In this document: positions 15,220-22,608 of the stretch, piece after piece
Position numbering within the stretch: the stretch's first letter is position 1
How the letters are laid out: every line of letters begins with the position of its first letter
Assembly (NCBI GenBank): GCA_947631075.1
Contig: CANRJU010000007.1
Span: forward strand, 1-24,730
DNA length: 24,730 nucleotides
From: an uncultured Lachnospiraceae bacterium
GTDB taxonomy: Bacteria; Bacillota; Clostridia; Lachnospirales; Lachnospiraceae
Reading direction: 5' to 3'
Translations under genes and position numbers: made by a program
Notes under the pieces: generated by a model
What the model was told of the DNA's origin: nothing
Seen by the model: only the letters and a program-made list of their open reading frames with translations
The model's database searches: none

Positions 15220-16922
15220 ACCTCATCGCTCCTTTCCTCTGTAACTTCCGTCATATTTCTTATACGTTCCAATATGTCGTCACAGCAGAAGCATATCTCA
15301 ATTCGGTCGTCGCCGCTGATATATACTTTCTCCACAAACTTGTTGATCAGTTCTTCGTGACTGCTGTGTTCTTTCAAAAAGCCTGACAGGTCTTTTTCCA
15401 TCTCCAAAAACGATAAAATGTCCTTTTCCATTTTACGTTTTTCCTCGCACAGTTCCTCCGACCGCTTTTGCAGAGCCGCTCTTTCGCCTTGATACCGCTC
15501 CTTCATCATTTGATAGTCCTCGGCGTCAACAATACCCTCCGCAAAGTTTTCATAGAGAACGGTGAGCTTTTCGTCAAGCTCCGCGATCTTATATGAAACG
15601 TGATTCAGCTTTGCGTCAAGTGAACGCCTTGCGCTGTTATCGGCTCGTCCTGCCTGTATATCCTCAATAACGCTCTTATACCCGCTTATGGCTGCTCCGA
15701 GGCGGCGTATCTGCTCAACGACAACAAGTCGGAGATATTCCGAATAGATGCGTTTCCGGCAGGCTGGTGTTATGTCGTCTCCGCAGCACATATAGTACGC
15801 GCCGTCCACCGTTGAGCTGCGCTTATCGTGAGAATAGCGTTGGAACTGCATCGTATTTCCGCAGTCCGCACAGACCACCTTTTGAGGGAAGAAGTCCTTG
15901 TATAGCTCGCGGTTTTTCTGATAGGCGATTTTTTTGATTGTATTGCTTTTGCAAACGCTCTCAAACATCTCCTGAGCCTTGTTGAAATCTTCATCGGAAA
16001 TAAGCGAAGGATGGGTATGGTGATGGACGATCCATTCCTCTTTTGGAGTCTTGTGGGCGGGAATGTTTTTGTAAAGCGTCTTTCGTCTCTTACCGTGAAT
16101 TGTGTCCCCGATGTAGCTCGGATTGACCAGTATGTTTCTGACCCGTTCAGACTTCCATCGGTCGGTAGCCGGCAGATTATTGTTGCCGTTGTGCAATCGC
16201 TTGTAGCACTCCGGCGTCATCACGCCAATTAGTTTGAGGCGTTTTACTATATCCGCGAGAGAACATCCCGAAAGATACCATCTAAAGATAACCTGCACTA
16301 TCGGCGCGGTTTCCGGATTCGGGACAAGGACGTTGTTTTCCCTGTCCACGTTATAGCCGTAAATCGTATTGAGGATTTTTGCGTCTCCGCGCTGACTGTG
16401 TAGCTCATAATAGCTTGTCGCCTTTCGGGAAAAATCCTTTGAATACATCTCGTTGACGAGATTTTTTATCGGCACGGCAAGACTGTTTCTATCTTCCTCA
16501 CGGCTGCTGTCAAAATCGTCGTTTATGGCGATGAGCCGCACATTCAGTTTCGGCAAAAGCGTTTCGAGATAATATCCCGTCTCAACAAGATTCCTGCCAA
16601 ATCTGGAAAGGTCTTTTACGACAATGCACTGTATTTTGCCCGCCCTTACGTCGTCCATCATTCGATTGAACTCGGGACGGTCAAAATCGGTTCCCGTATG
16701 ACCGTTATCCGCATAGGTATCTATCAGGTCATACTCGCTGTGTCCGGCTATGTACTGATACAGCATCGTGATCTGTGTCTCTATGCTCTCATCGGTTTCC
16801 TTTTCGACGGAAAGTCTTGCATACGCCGCCGTTTTTATCCTTTCTTTCGTTATTGTGAGATTGTTGTTTTCCGCGACAGCCGCCCCGATGTTCTGCGCCT
16901 GCCGTCTGCTTTTCCTTGCCAT
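15216..16922 (-). CDS. Large serine recombinase, intact catalytic set (recombinase B)
   Basis: This 568-residue enzyme has a basic N-terminal extension of about 30 residues (MARKSRRQAQ) before the resolvase domain. The nucleophile is S38 in YARLS with R36, and SRFGR at 106-110 supplies the two arginines. Next comes the recombinase domain at about 180-340, a zinc ribbon with C351, C354, C379/C380 and C388, and a long coiled-coil at about 420-510 thought to control integration against excision in this family. Its ATG is 3 nt after the upstream stop, with GGAGGT placed in the end of that gene. It is quite different in sequence from recombinase A, so the two are not a recent duplication. Confidence 0.92.
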   Translation of the reverse strand: MARKSRRQAQNIGAAVAENNNLTITKERIKTAAYARLSVEKETDESIETQITMLYQYIAGHSEYDLIDTYADNGHTGTDFDRPEFNRMMDDVRAGKIQCIVVKDLSRFGRNLVETGYYLETLLPKLNVRLIAINDDFDSSREEDRNSLAVPIKNLVNEMYSKDFSRKATSYYELHSQRGDAKILNTIYGYNVDRENNVLVPNPETAPIVQVIFRWYLSGCSLADIVKRLKLIGVMTPECYKRLHNGNNNLPATDRWKSERVRNILVNPSYIGDTIHGKRRKTLYKNIPAHKTPKEEWIVHHHTHPSLISDEDFNKAQEMFESVCKSNTIKKIAYQKNRELYKDFFPQKVVCADCGNTMQFQRYSHDKRSSTVDGAYYMCCGDDITPACRKRIYSEYLRLVVVEQIRRLGAAISGYKSVIEDIQAGRADNSARRSLDAKLNHVSYKIAELDEKLTVLYENFAEGIVDAEDYQMMKERYQGERAALQKRSEELCEEKRKMEKDILSFLEMEKDLSGFLKEHSSHEELINKFVEKVYISGDDRIEICFCCDDILERIRNMTEVTEERSDEV

Positions 16923-16925
16923 AGT

Positions 16926-18380
16926 CTATACCTCCGCAAACCATTCTTGCGGCAGCGCAAGAAATGCGTCCTTTTCCTTGATTTCAATTCTGACGGTTTC
17001 AAACTTTTCACAGGTCGCGCGGACGATATACTTTTTCACTTCATACGAAGTCAGGTTGTCCGACAATTCTAAACCGGAATACAAGCGAATCCAGGGATTC
17101 TTTTTGCTCAAAAACATTTCAAGCTCGCTCGTTTGAAGCAGAAGGTCTTGCAGTACGGCGTCGTTTTCTTGAAATTCCTCAGCCGATGATACAGTTCCGT
17201 TTTGCCACGCCGAGTATTCGGCTTCTGTCATTCGCTTGAAAACCGCCTGCGCTTTCCAGCGGATTTCTTCGAGCAGTTTTTCCTTGTATGCGAAAAGCTC
17301 CGGTGTGTCGATCATTCTTTCCGCAAGCTGCGCCTTTTCTCTTTCTTTCAGAAGCAGATTCCGAACAGAGACGATAACCTCGTCATACGGTATCCACGGC
17401 TTCGGGTAGTTTACCTCTTTCGGCTTCGGATATTTTATCTTGAATATGGAATCTCTTGTTACACTCTGCATCTTGGATTTCTGTATAGTCCATCCCGAAT
17501 CATAGTCAAAGAACATCCGTAAAAGCGGATTGTCCGTAAGCTTTATCTTCGGTCTTGTTCCCCTCCGCTTTGCGATCTTCAATGCCTGTACTTTATCGAA
17601 CAGTTCTTCCGACACAATGGCAGGACAAGGCACAGTCACCTTTTCGCATTTGATCGTTCTACTCAATACGCCCGCGTACATACGGTTAGAGATGATATTG
17701 CCGATGTGAGAACACAGCCAGCCTTCCTTATCCTTCGTCCACCGCCTGTTTGTTCCCATGCGTATCAGATACGAATTCGGCGGTTCAATACCGTGCTCGT
17801 TCATATAGTCGGCGGTTTCTTTTAACGTAAATCCCTCAGACATAAGCTTGAATATCGTTCTGATGTTGTCCTCAACTTCCTCGTCGATTTCAAGCTCCAT
17901 TGTCCCGTCTATATAGCGATAACCGTATTTGTTGTAATGGCGCGTCTCGATACATCTACCCGTTGTTTCTTTATAGTGGAGCTTTTTGAATTCATCTCTC
18001 TTTGCGTTCAGATATCCTTTGACTTCTTCCTCGGTATAGTCCAAAGAGCAGAAATCGTCCTCGACCGACGCAAAGTGAATCCCACCCGGATAGAATATTT
18101 TGTAAAGTGCATCGTATGCGTGATACACCGAAGTACCGAATCGGTATATGGAATCGAAAATCACACAATCGAATTTCTGAGATATTCCGTCCTCTTTCAG
18201 ACTTCTGAAAGCCGTATCCTCATCTCTGTCGGACTTGCGGTCGGAATACTTCTTCGTGATTTTCCATTTCCGCTTTGCCGCGTATTCTGCAATCCGCTTA
18301 TTCTGAGCGGCAATGATATCCTCTGGGACTTCTTCAAGCAGACTGCACGACATCGTTCTTGTATAACTTACGCAAATCAT
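16926..18380 (-). CDS. Degenerate large serine-recombinase paralogue, predicted non-catalytic (recombinase C)
   Basis: This 484-residue protein aligns with the neighbouring recombinases but has lost several key residues. The first motif reads YTRTM, so the nucleophile position is M10 (S11 is next to it) while R8 stays. The S-R-x-x-R loop reads Y79-R80-F-G-T83, so one arginine is lost. The recombinase domain is still recognisable (KYGYRYIDG, MNEHGIEPPNS, LLSHI-type segment, ISNRMYAGVLSR), but the zinc-ribbon cysteines are replaced around LLRMFFDYDSGW. It keeps an intact frame and a GGAGG ribosome site 7 nt before ATG 18378-18380, placed over the stop of the upstream gene, so it seems maintained. 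A longer frame to 18431 exists but has no such support. A DNA-binding accessory role is inferred. Confidence 0.8.
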   Translation of the reverse strand: MICVSYTRTMSCSLLEEVPEDIIAAQNKRIAEYAAKRKWKITKKYSDRKSDRDEDTAFRSLKEDGISQKFDCVIFDSIYRFGTSVYHAYDALYKIFYPGGIHFASVEDDFCSLDYTEEEVKGYLNAKRDEFKKLHYKETTGRCIETRHYNKYGYRYIDGTMELEIDEEVEDNIRTIFKLMSEGFTLKETADYMNEHGIEPPNSYLIRMGTNRRWTKDKEGWLCSHIGNIISNRMYAGVLSRTIKCEKVTVPCPAIVSEELFDKVQALKIAKRRGTRPKIKLTDNPLLRMFFDYDSGWTIQKSKMQSVTRDSIFKIKYPKPKEVNYPKPWIPYDEVIVSVRNLLLKEREKAQLAERMIDTPELFAYKEKLLEEIRWKAQAVFKRMTEAEYSAWQNGTVSSAEEFQENDAVLQDLLLQTSELEMFLSKKNPWIRLYSGLELSDNLTSYEVKKYIVRATCEKFETVRIEIKEKDAFLALPQEWFAEV

Positions 18381-18382
18381 AA

Positions 18383-19906
18383 TCACGCCTCCAATCTTTG
18401 AGCAAGTCCCGCCCGCTCGACAAATTCGCATATTTCATCTTCGTAATTCAAATGTACGACGATATTGTCTTTGCCGAACACGACCACGCGGTTAATAAGC
18501 AGGACAAGCTCTTTTCTGCCGAGCGTTTCAAGTTTGCCGATCCGCTTAAAATCTTCGAGCCACGGGCGCAGTCGGATATCCGTTGACATCAGGCGTACCT
18601 TTTTGTCCTCCAACACATTTTGCGATTTTTTGATTTCTTCCATTTTTGCGGTGAAGCGTTGATTGTATTCGGCGTATTCCTCTCTGTCGATCACGCCCTC
18701 CGTCATATCCCGATAGAGTCTTTCTTTTAGATCGCAGCACCGCTCATATTCCTTTTCAAGTTCGATGAGCTGTGTGTTCAGAGCCTTTACGCCGTACTGC
18801 TCCTTTTGCACTTCGCCGACGCTGCGGAGTATATTCTCCGCTTCGAGCAAAATCCCGAGCTGTGCTTTTACGGCTTCAATGACGCTTTCTGTCAGTTTAT
18901 TCTCACTGATGATGTGCGACGTACATCCCTCACCGTTTCGGTAGCTTGAGCAGTGGAAGTAATGGTACGTCTTGCCGTTTTTCGTCGTTGACCTGCGTAT
19001 CATATTCTGTCCGCAGTCGCCGCACCGGACAAGACCGGAAAGCAGATACACGCTTTCCTCTGCCGGAGCGGTTCGGGTGTCGAGCCGCATGATCTCCTGC
19101 ACACGTTCAAAGATGTTTGTTGATATTATGGGTTCGTGCGTGTTTACGACTCTTATCCACTGCTCGGCGGAAACGGGACGGGATTCCTTAACCTTGTAAT
19201 TGATTTTGCGATTCTTGCCCTGCACCATTACTCCGGTGTAAAGCTCGTTTTCCAAAATCCGAATGACGCTCTTGGCTCCCCACTTCTGTTCCGACGATGT
19301 ACGGAAACCGCTGTTGTAGTTAAGTCCGCTCATTCGCTTATACTCCATCGGAGGAAGAACAGCCATTCCGTTAAGTTTCTCCGCAATCGACATCGCGCTG
19401 AATCCGTTCAATTTCAGTTCGTAGACGAGCCGGACGATCTTCGCGGCATACTCGTCTATGATGAGATGATTTTTGTCGCCCGGGTCTTTGATATAACCGT
19501 ATGCGGCAAAGCTCCCGATGAATTTGCCGTTCTTGCGTTTTACGTCAAGCTGGCTTCTGATTTTAATGGAGATGTCCCTGCAATACGCATCGTTGATGAG
19601 ATTTTTGAACGGAATAATGATTTGATCCGCATCGCCGGATTCATCCGCGCTGTCATAGTGGTCGGTTATCGCAATAAAGCGAACGCCGAGAAAAGGAAAA
19701 ATCCTTTCGATGTATCTTCCTGTTTCAATGTAATTACGACCGAGGCGCGAAAGATCCTTTACGATGATGCAGTTGATTTTCTTCTTCTTTACATCCTCAA
19801 TCATTCTCTGAAAGCTCGGACGTTCAAAATTCACACCGCTGTAACCGTCGTCCGTATATTCCTCCACTATACGAATACCCTTTTGCGATGCGTAGTCCGC
19901 AATCAA
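18383..19906 (-). CDS. Large serine recombinase missing its N-terminal nucleophile segment (recombinase D)
   Basis: The protein keeps the second half of the resolvase domain with SRLGR (residues 53-57 counted from the TTG start at 19904-19906), the recombinase domain, a full zinc ribbon (C295, C298, C319, C328) and the C-terminal coiled-coil. What is absent is the first strand and helix with the YxRxS nucleophile, about 25-30 residues. Homology reads back as QIPSQKD to codon 19925-19927, then meets a TGA at 19928-19930. The break lies at the 8-mer TTGTCAAG and no alternative 5' exon-like sequence is seen in the next 350 nt. It is probably inactive by itself, a 5' truncated gene whose remaining part may still be translated and so couple the genes below it. 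Confidence 0.8.
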   Translation of the reverse strand: MIADYASQKGIRIVEEYTDDGYSGVNFERPSFQRMIEDVKKKKINCIIVKDLSRLGRNYIETGRYIERIFPFLGVRFIAITDHYDSADESGDADQIIIPFKNLINDAYCRDISIKIRSQLDVKRKNGKFIGSFAAYGYIKDPGDKNHLIIDEYAAKIVRLVYELKLNGFSAMSIAEKLNGMAVLPPMEYKRMSGLNYNSGFRTSSEQKWGAKSVIRILENELYTGVMVQGKNRKINYKVKESRPVSAEQWIRVVNTHEPIISTNIFERVQEIMRLDTRTAPAEESVYLLSGLVRCGDCGQNMIRRSTTKNGKTYHYFHCSSYRNGEGCTSHIISENKLTESVIEAVKAQLGILLEAENILRSVGEVQKEQYGVKALNTQLIELEKEYERCCDLKERLYRDMTEGVIDREEYAEYNQRFTAKMEEIKKSQNVLEDKKVRLMSTDIRLRPWLEDFKRIGKLETLGRKELVLLINRVVVFGKDNIVVHLNYEDEICEFVERAGLAQRLEA

Positions 19907-19924
19907 ATCTTTCTGAGATGGAAT

Positions 19925-19932
19925 TTGTCAAG
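19925..19932 (+). repeat. TTGTCAAG at right edge of recombinase cluster
   Basis: This is a direct copy of 13072-13079, placed where recombinase D loses homology. Next to it GGTTTT (19934-19939) and AAAACC (19946-19951) form a short inverted repeat. A target-site or crossover core is possible, but chance is not excluded. Confidence 0.35.
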
Positions 19933-20132
19933 GAGGTTTTCTGCAAAAAACCAAGCATTTAGATACGATAGCGGATTTGATGTTTATTTTGTAAAATGAT
20001 GATGTGGACATAATGGAAATTCATTAGGAGATATCATAGGCTTTGAGCTAAAGTATTGGGCGACATAACATTTTGATTGCTGCGTTTATGAGCAAAGAAT
20101 AGAAATGCAGACAAAGCCCTCGCTGTCCCGTA

Positions 20133-20161
20133 TGGCAAAAGGCAGCGAATTGTGGTATAAT
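20133..20161 (+). promoter_or_regulatory. Probable promoter of lysR
   Basis: TGGTATAAT (20153-20161) is an extended -10 box with perfect TATAAT. The -35 at 17-nt spacing (TGGCAA, 20133-20138) matches the consensus at only three positions, which an extended -10 can tolerate. Transcription would begin near 20168, giving a leader of about 115 nt. Confidence 0.5.
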
Positions 20162-20183
20162 AATTATAAAATGGCCTTATTGC

Positions 20184-20217
20184 TTTTTGGTTGTCCCCTG
20201 CGTGGGTAACCGAAAAA
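20184..20217 (+). promoter_or_regulatory. Leader hairpin upstream of lysR
   Basis: TTTTTGGTT (20184-20192) pairs with AACC and AAAAA (20208-20217, one unpaired G), and CCC (20195-20197) pairs with GGG (20204-20206) inside it. The structure lies in the predicted leader; it has no T-run after it, so it is not a standard terminator. Confidence 0.35.
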
Positions 20218-20284
20218 GATAACTGCTTATATCATTGATTTTAATGTTTTTTGAAAGCCCACTAAGCAAAGGAGGACAACGCAA

Positions 20285-21196
20285 ATGACATTACAACAGT
20301 TAAAATACATCTTGACAGTTGCTGCCAAAGGAACGATCAGCGAAGCTGCAAACGCGCTTTATATCGCACAGCCAAGCCTTACAAGCTCCATTAAGGACTT
20401 GGAGAAGGAACTGGGCATCACCATTTTCAACCGCACAAACAGGGGCATTGTCGTCTCTCGTGAGGGCGAGGAATTTTTGGCGTATGCCCGTCAGATCATC
20501 GAGCAAGTCAATTTGATTGAGGAAAAATACACTGGCCAACGGCAGCATAAGCTGGATTTTTGTGTCTCGACCCAGCACTATTCTTTTGCTGTTGAAGCGT
20601 TTGTCGACCTTCTCCGTGATTATGGCGGCGATGAATATGATTTTCGACTTCGGGAAACACAGACCTATGAGATCATTGAGGATGTGGCAAAGTTACGCAG
20701 TCAGGTCGGCGTTCTCTATCTAAACAAAGATAACGAGGCGGTACTCCGAAAGACAATCCGGGCAAATAATCTAAAATTTGAAATGCTGTTTGTCGCAAAA
20801 CCGCATGTGTTTTTAGGCGTCGGCAGCCCGCTTGCTGGCAAAGCCTCTGTGACATTGGACGATTTAGCCCCTTATCCAAGACTTTCCTATGAACAAGGGG
20901 AACATAATTCATTTTACTTTGCGGAAGAAATTTTAAGTACATTGGAACGAAAAAAGAACATCCTCGTCAGAGACCGGGCTACGCTGTTCAATCTATTGAT
21001 AGGACTAAACGGTTACACCATTTGCAGCGGAGTCATCAGTGAAGAACTGAATGGAGCAAATATCATCGCTGTCCCTCTTGAAGTCGATGACTATATGGAA
21101 ATCGGGTATATCGTACATAGAAAGATGCTGCCAAATAGGCTTGGGAATTTGTATATTGAACGGTTGAGAAAGTACACAGCCGCGCGGAAACAATAA
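20285..21196 (+). CDS. LysR-family transcriptional regulator
   Basis: This 303-residue regulator has the LysR N-terminal helix-turn-helix at about 1-60 (LQQLKYILTVAAKGTISEAANALYIAQPSLTSSIKDLEKELG, shown by its pattern) and an effector-binding domain from about 90 on. It is the first gene of a plus-strand group followed 162 nt later by a methyltransferase and a trans-sulfuration enzyme, so it probably controls sulfur or methionine metabolism in response to a pathway intermediate, as CysB/CmbR/MetR-type regulators do. AAAGGAGG lies 9 nt before the ATG. The dyads at 21231 and 21318 are candidate binding sites. The effector is not predictable from sequence. Confidence 0.9.
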   Translation: MTLQQLKYILTVAAKGTISEAANALYIAQPSLTSSIKDLEKELGITIFNRTNRGIVVSREGEEFLAYARQIIEQVNLIEEKYTGQRQHKLDFCVSTQHYSFAVEAFVDLLRDYGGDEYDFRLRETQTYEIIEDVAKLRSQVGVLYLNKDNEAVLRKTIRANNLKFEMLFVAKPHVFLGVGSPLAGKASVTLDDLAPYPRLSYEQGEHNSFYFAEEILSTLERKKNILVRDRATLFNLLIGLNGYTICSGVISEELNGANIIAVPLEVDDYMEIGYIVHRKMLPNRLGNLYIERLRKYTAARKQ

Positions 21197-21230
21197 TGAA
21201 GAATTTGCTATGATGCAAAATGTGCTTGCC

Positions 21231-21245
21231 ATAGATTGTACCTAT
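21231..21245 (+). promoter_or_regulatory. Candidate LysR operator ATAG-N7-CTAT
   Basis: ATAG (21231-21234) and CTAT (21242-21245) form a perfect dyad with the T-N11-A form classic for LysR-family sites. It lies about 115 nt before the methyltransferase start, where a distal recognition site is expected. Confidence 0.5.
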
Positions 21246-21317
21246 ATCAAACTGCGGCCTTTTCGTATTTTACAGATCGATTTCGTGGGTTTATACTTAT
21301 TACGAAAGCTACAGTGA

Positions 21318-21336
21318 CTATCCCATATTAGGATAG
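21318..21336 (+). promoter_or_regulatory. Proximal dyad CTATCC-N7-GGATAG
   Basis: CTATCC (21318-21323) and GGATAG (21331-21336) form a 6-bp inverted repeat 22 nt before the ATG at 21359 and just before the AAGGAGG ribosome site (21344-21350). It could be the activation-side LysR site or an mRNA hairpin that affects translation. Confidence 0.4.
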
Positions 21337-21358
21337 CAGAGGCAAGGAGGAACCCATC

Positions 21359-22483
21359 ATGAGCAAAATACAAACCCCTTTTCGATACGACTATGTTGGC
21401 AGCTTTTTAAGACCTAAAAAGCTGAAAATGGCGCGAGCCGATTATGAAGCTGGAAGTATTACAAAAGAAGCACTGACCGCTGTGGAGGACGAAGCCATCC
21501 GTGAGCTGGTCACAAAGCAAAAACAGGCTGGATACCATGTCATCACAGACGGCGAGTTTCGCAGAGCGACATGGCATCTGGACTTTATGTGGGGATTTAA
21601 CGGAGTCGGGCATCAGCCCACAAAGACAGGACTACCCTTTCACGGCGAAGCGGCTATGATTGACGACACCTATCTTACTGGCAAAGTATCTCTCGATGGT
21701 GAGCATCCATTTGTAGAGCATTTTAGATTTGTTAAGGCTTTGGAGGAGGACGGCGTTATCGCCAAGCAGACCATCCCTGCGCCAGCACAGTTCTTAGAAC
21801 AGTTTATCATGCCCTTTGCGCTGGAGAACACCAGCAAGTATTACGCAAATACGGACGAGCTGGTTCGTGATATTGCGGTGGGTTATAAAAAAGTAATTCG
21901 TGATCTGTACGATGCTGGATGCCGAAATCTTCAGCTTGACGATTGTTCTTGGGGAATGTGCGTTGATCCCAATGCCTGTGCCATTTTTAACACGGGCGAA
22001 GCGGGGCTTGAAAAACTGATGGAGCAGCTTCTGGCTATCAACAATCTCGCCATTGAGGGTGCGCCAAAGGATATGGTAATCAATACCCATGTATGCCGGG
22101 GCAACTTCCACTCCACTTATGCAAGCAGCGGTGCTTATGACCGGGTAGCGAAAATACTTTTTGCCCGTGAAAATGTAAACGCCTACTATCTGGAATTTGA
22201 TGATGAACGCTCTGGTGGTTTTGAACCGCTTGCTGCTGTGAGCGGAGACAAAAAGGTTGTTCTTGGACTGATTACCACAAAATCTCCCAAGCTGGAAGAT
22301 AAGACAGCGATCATCGCACGAATCCGTGAAGCGGCAAAATATATCCCGCTGGATCGGTTATATCTCAGTCCGCAGTGCGGATTTGCTTCTTGTGAGATCG
22401 GTAATAAGCTGACGGAAGAAGAACAGTGGGCAAAGCTGGCACTGGTAAGAGAGATTGCCGATGAAGTATGGAAGAACGTATGA
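21359..22483 (+). CDS. Short MetE-type zinc methyltransferase (homocysteine methyltransferase family)
   Basis: This 374-residue protein corresponds to the C-terminal catalytic domain of cobalamin-independent methionine synthase, without the N-terminal duplicate domain of the 750-residue MetE. The four zinc ligands are visible: H244 and C246 in NTHVCRGN, E279 in YYLEFDD, and C340 in SPQCGFAS. The substrate loop TDGEFRRATW is at 63-72. It resembles B. subtilis YxjG/YxjH-type proteins, which are linked to methionine recycling. The methyl donor for these short forms is not settled; homocysteine as acceptor is a family-based inference. It follows the LysR gene and precedes the PLP trans-sulfuration gene, which can make or use homocysteine or methionine. 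Confidence 0.9.
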   Translation: MSKIQTPFRYDYVGSFLRPKKLKMARADYEAGSITKEALTAVEDEAIRELVTKQKQAGYHVITDGEFRRATWHLDFMWGFNGVGHQPTKTGLPFHGEAAMIDDTYLTGKVSLDGEHPFVEHFRFVKALEEDGVIAKQTIPAPAQFLEQFIMPFALENTSKYYANTDELVRDIAVGYKKVIRDLYDAGCRNLQLDDCSWGMCVDPNACAIFNTGEAGLEKLMEQLLAINNLAIEGAPKDMVINTHVCRGNFHSTYASSGAYDRVAKILFARENVNAYYLEFDDERSGGFEPLAAVSGDKKVVLGLITTKSPKLEDKTAIIARIREAAKYIPLDRLYLSPQCGFASCEIGNKLTEEEQWAKLALVREIADEVWKNV

Positions 22484-22539
22484 GACTGGAGATACGATTT
22501 CACATATATACAGGAAACAACACAGCATAAACGCTTTCA

Positions 22540-22565
22540 GGGCATACGCCAATAGGCATATGCCC
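22540..22565 (+). other. Intergenic hairpin between methyltransferase and PLP enzyme
   Basis: GGGCATA (22540-22546) pairs with TATGCCC (22559-22565) over a 12-nt loop. A competing stem pairs CGCCAA (22547-22552) with TTGGCG (22568-22573). No T-run follows, so it may be an mRNA-processing or stability element rather than a terminator. Confidence 0.4.
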
Positions 22566-22608
22566 TCTTGGCGCATTTGAAGGCTATAGAAATGGAGAAC
22601 GAGTTAAA

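Larger units (their letters stand above)
19933..20284. other. 352-nt gene-free junction between recombinase cluster and lysR
   Basis: No complete gene is seen. In the plus strand the frame through 19940-19999 reads NQAFRYDSGFDVYFVK then stops at TGA 19997-19999; it looks more like a natural protein end than random sequence and may be the 3' tail of a gene cut off at the junction. The remainder holds a promoter-like extended -10, a leader hairpin and the lysR ribosome site (AAAGGAGG at 20268-20275). I saw no S-box or other known sulfur riboswitch. Confidence 0.4.

Noticed and set aside
19925..19932. CTTGACAA as a -35 box for the recombinase operon
   Set aside because: TTGACA is perfect but no -10-like hexamer is found 16-18 nt further on, and the same octamer at the other edge is not before a gene.
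19136..19999. A 287-codon plus-strand open frame opposite recombinase D
   Set aside because: It is antisense to a clearly conserved recombinase and shows no family pattern; only the part beyond 19932 is considered as a possible stub.
19933..21358. SAM (S-box) or T-box leader controlling the methionine genes
   Set aside because: I looked for the conserved S-box and T-box cores in both gaps and did not see them; LysR-type dyads explain control better.
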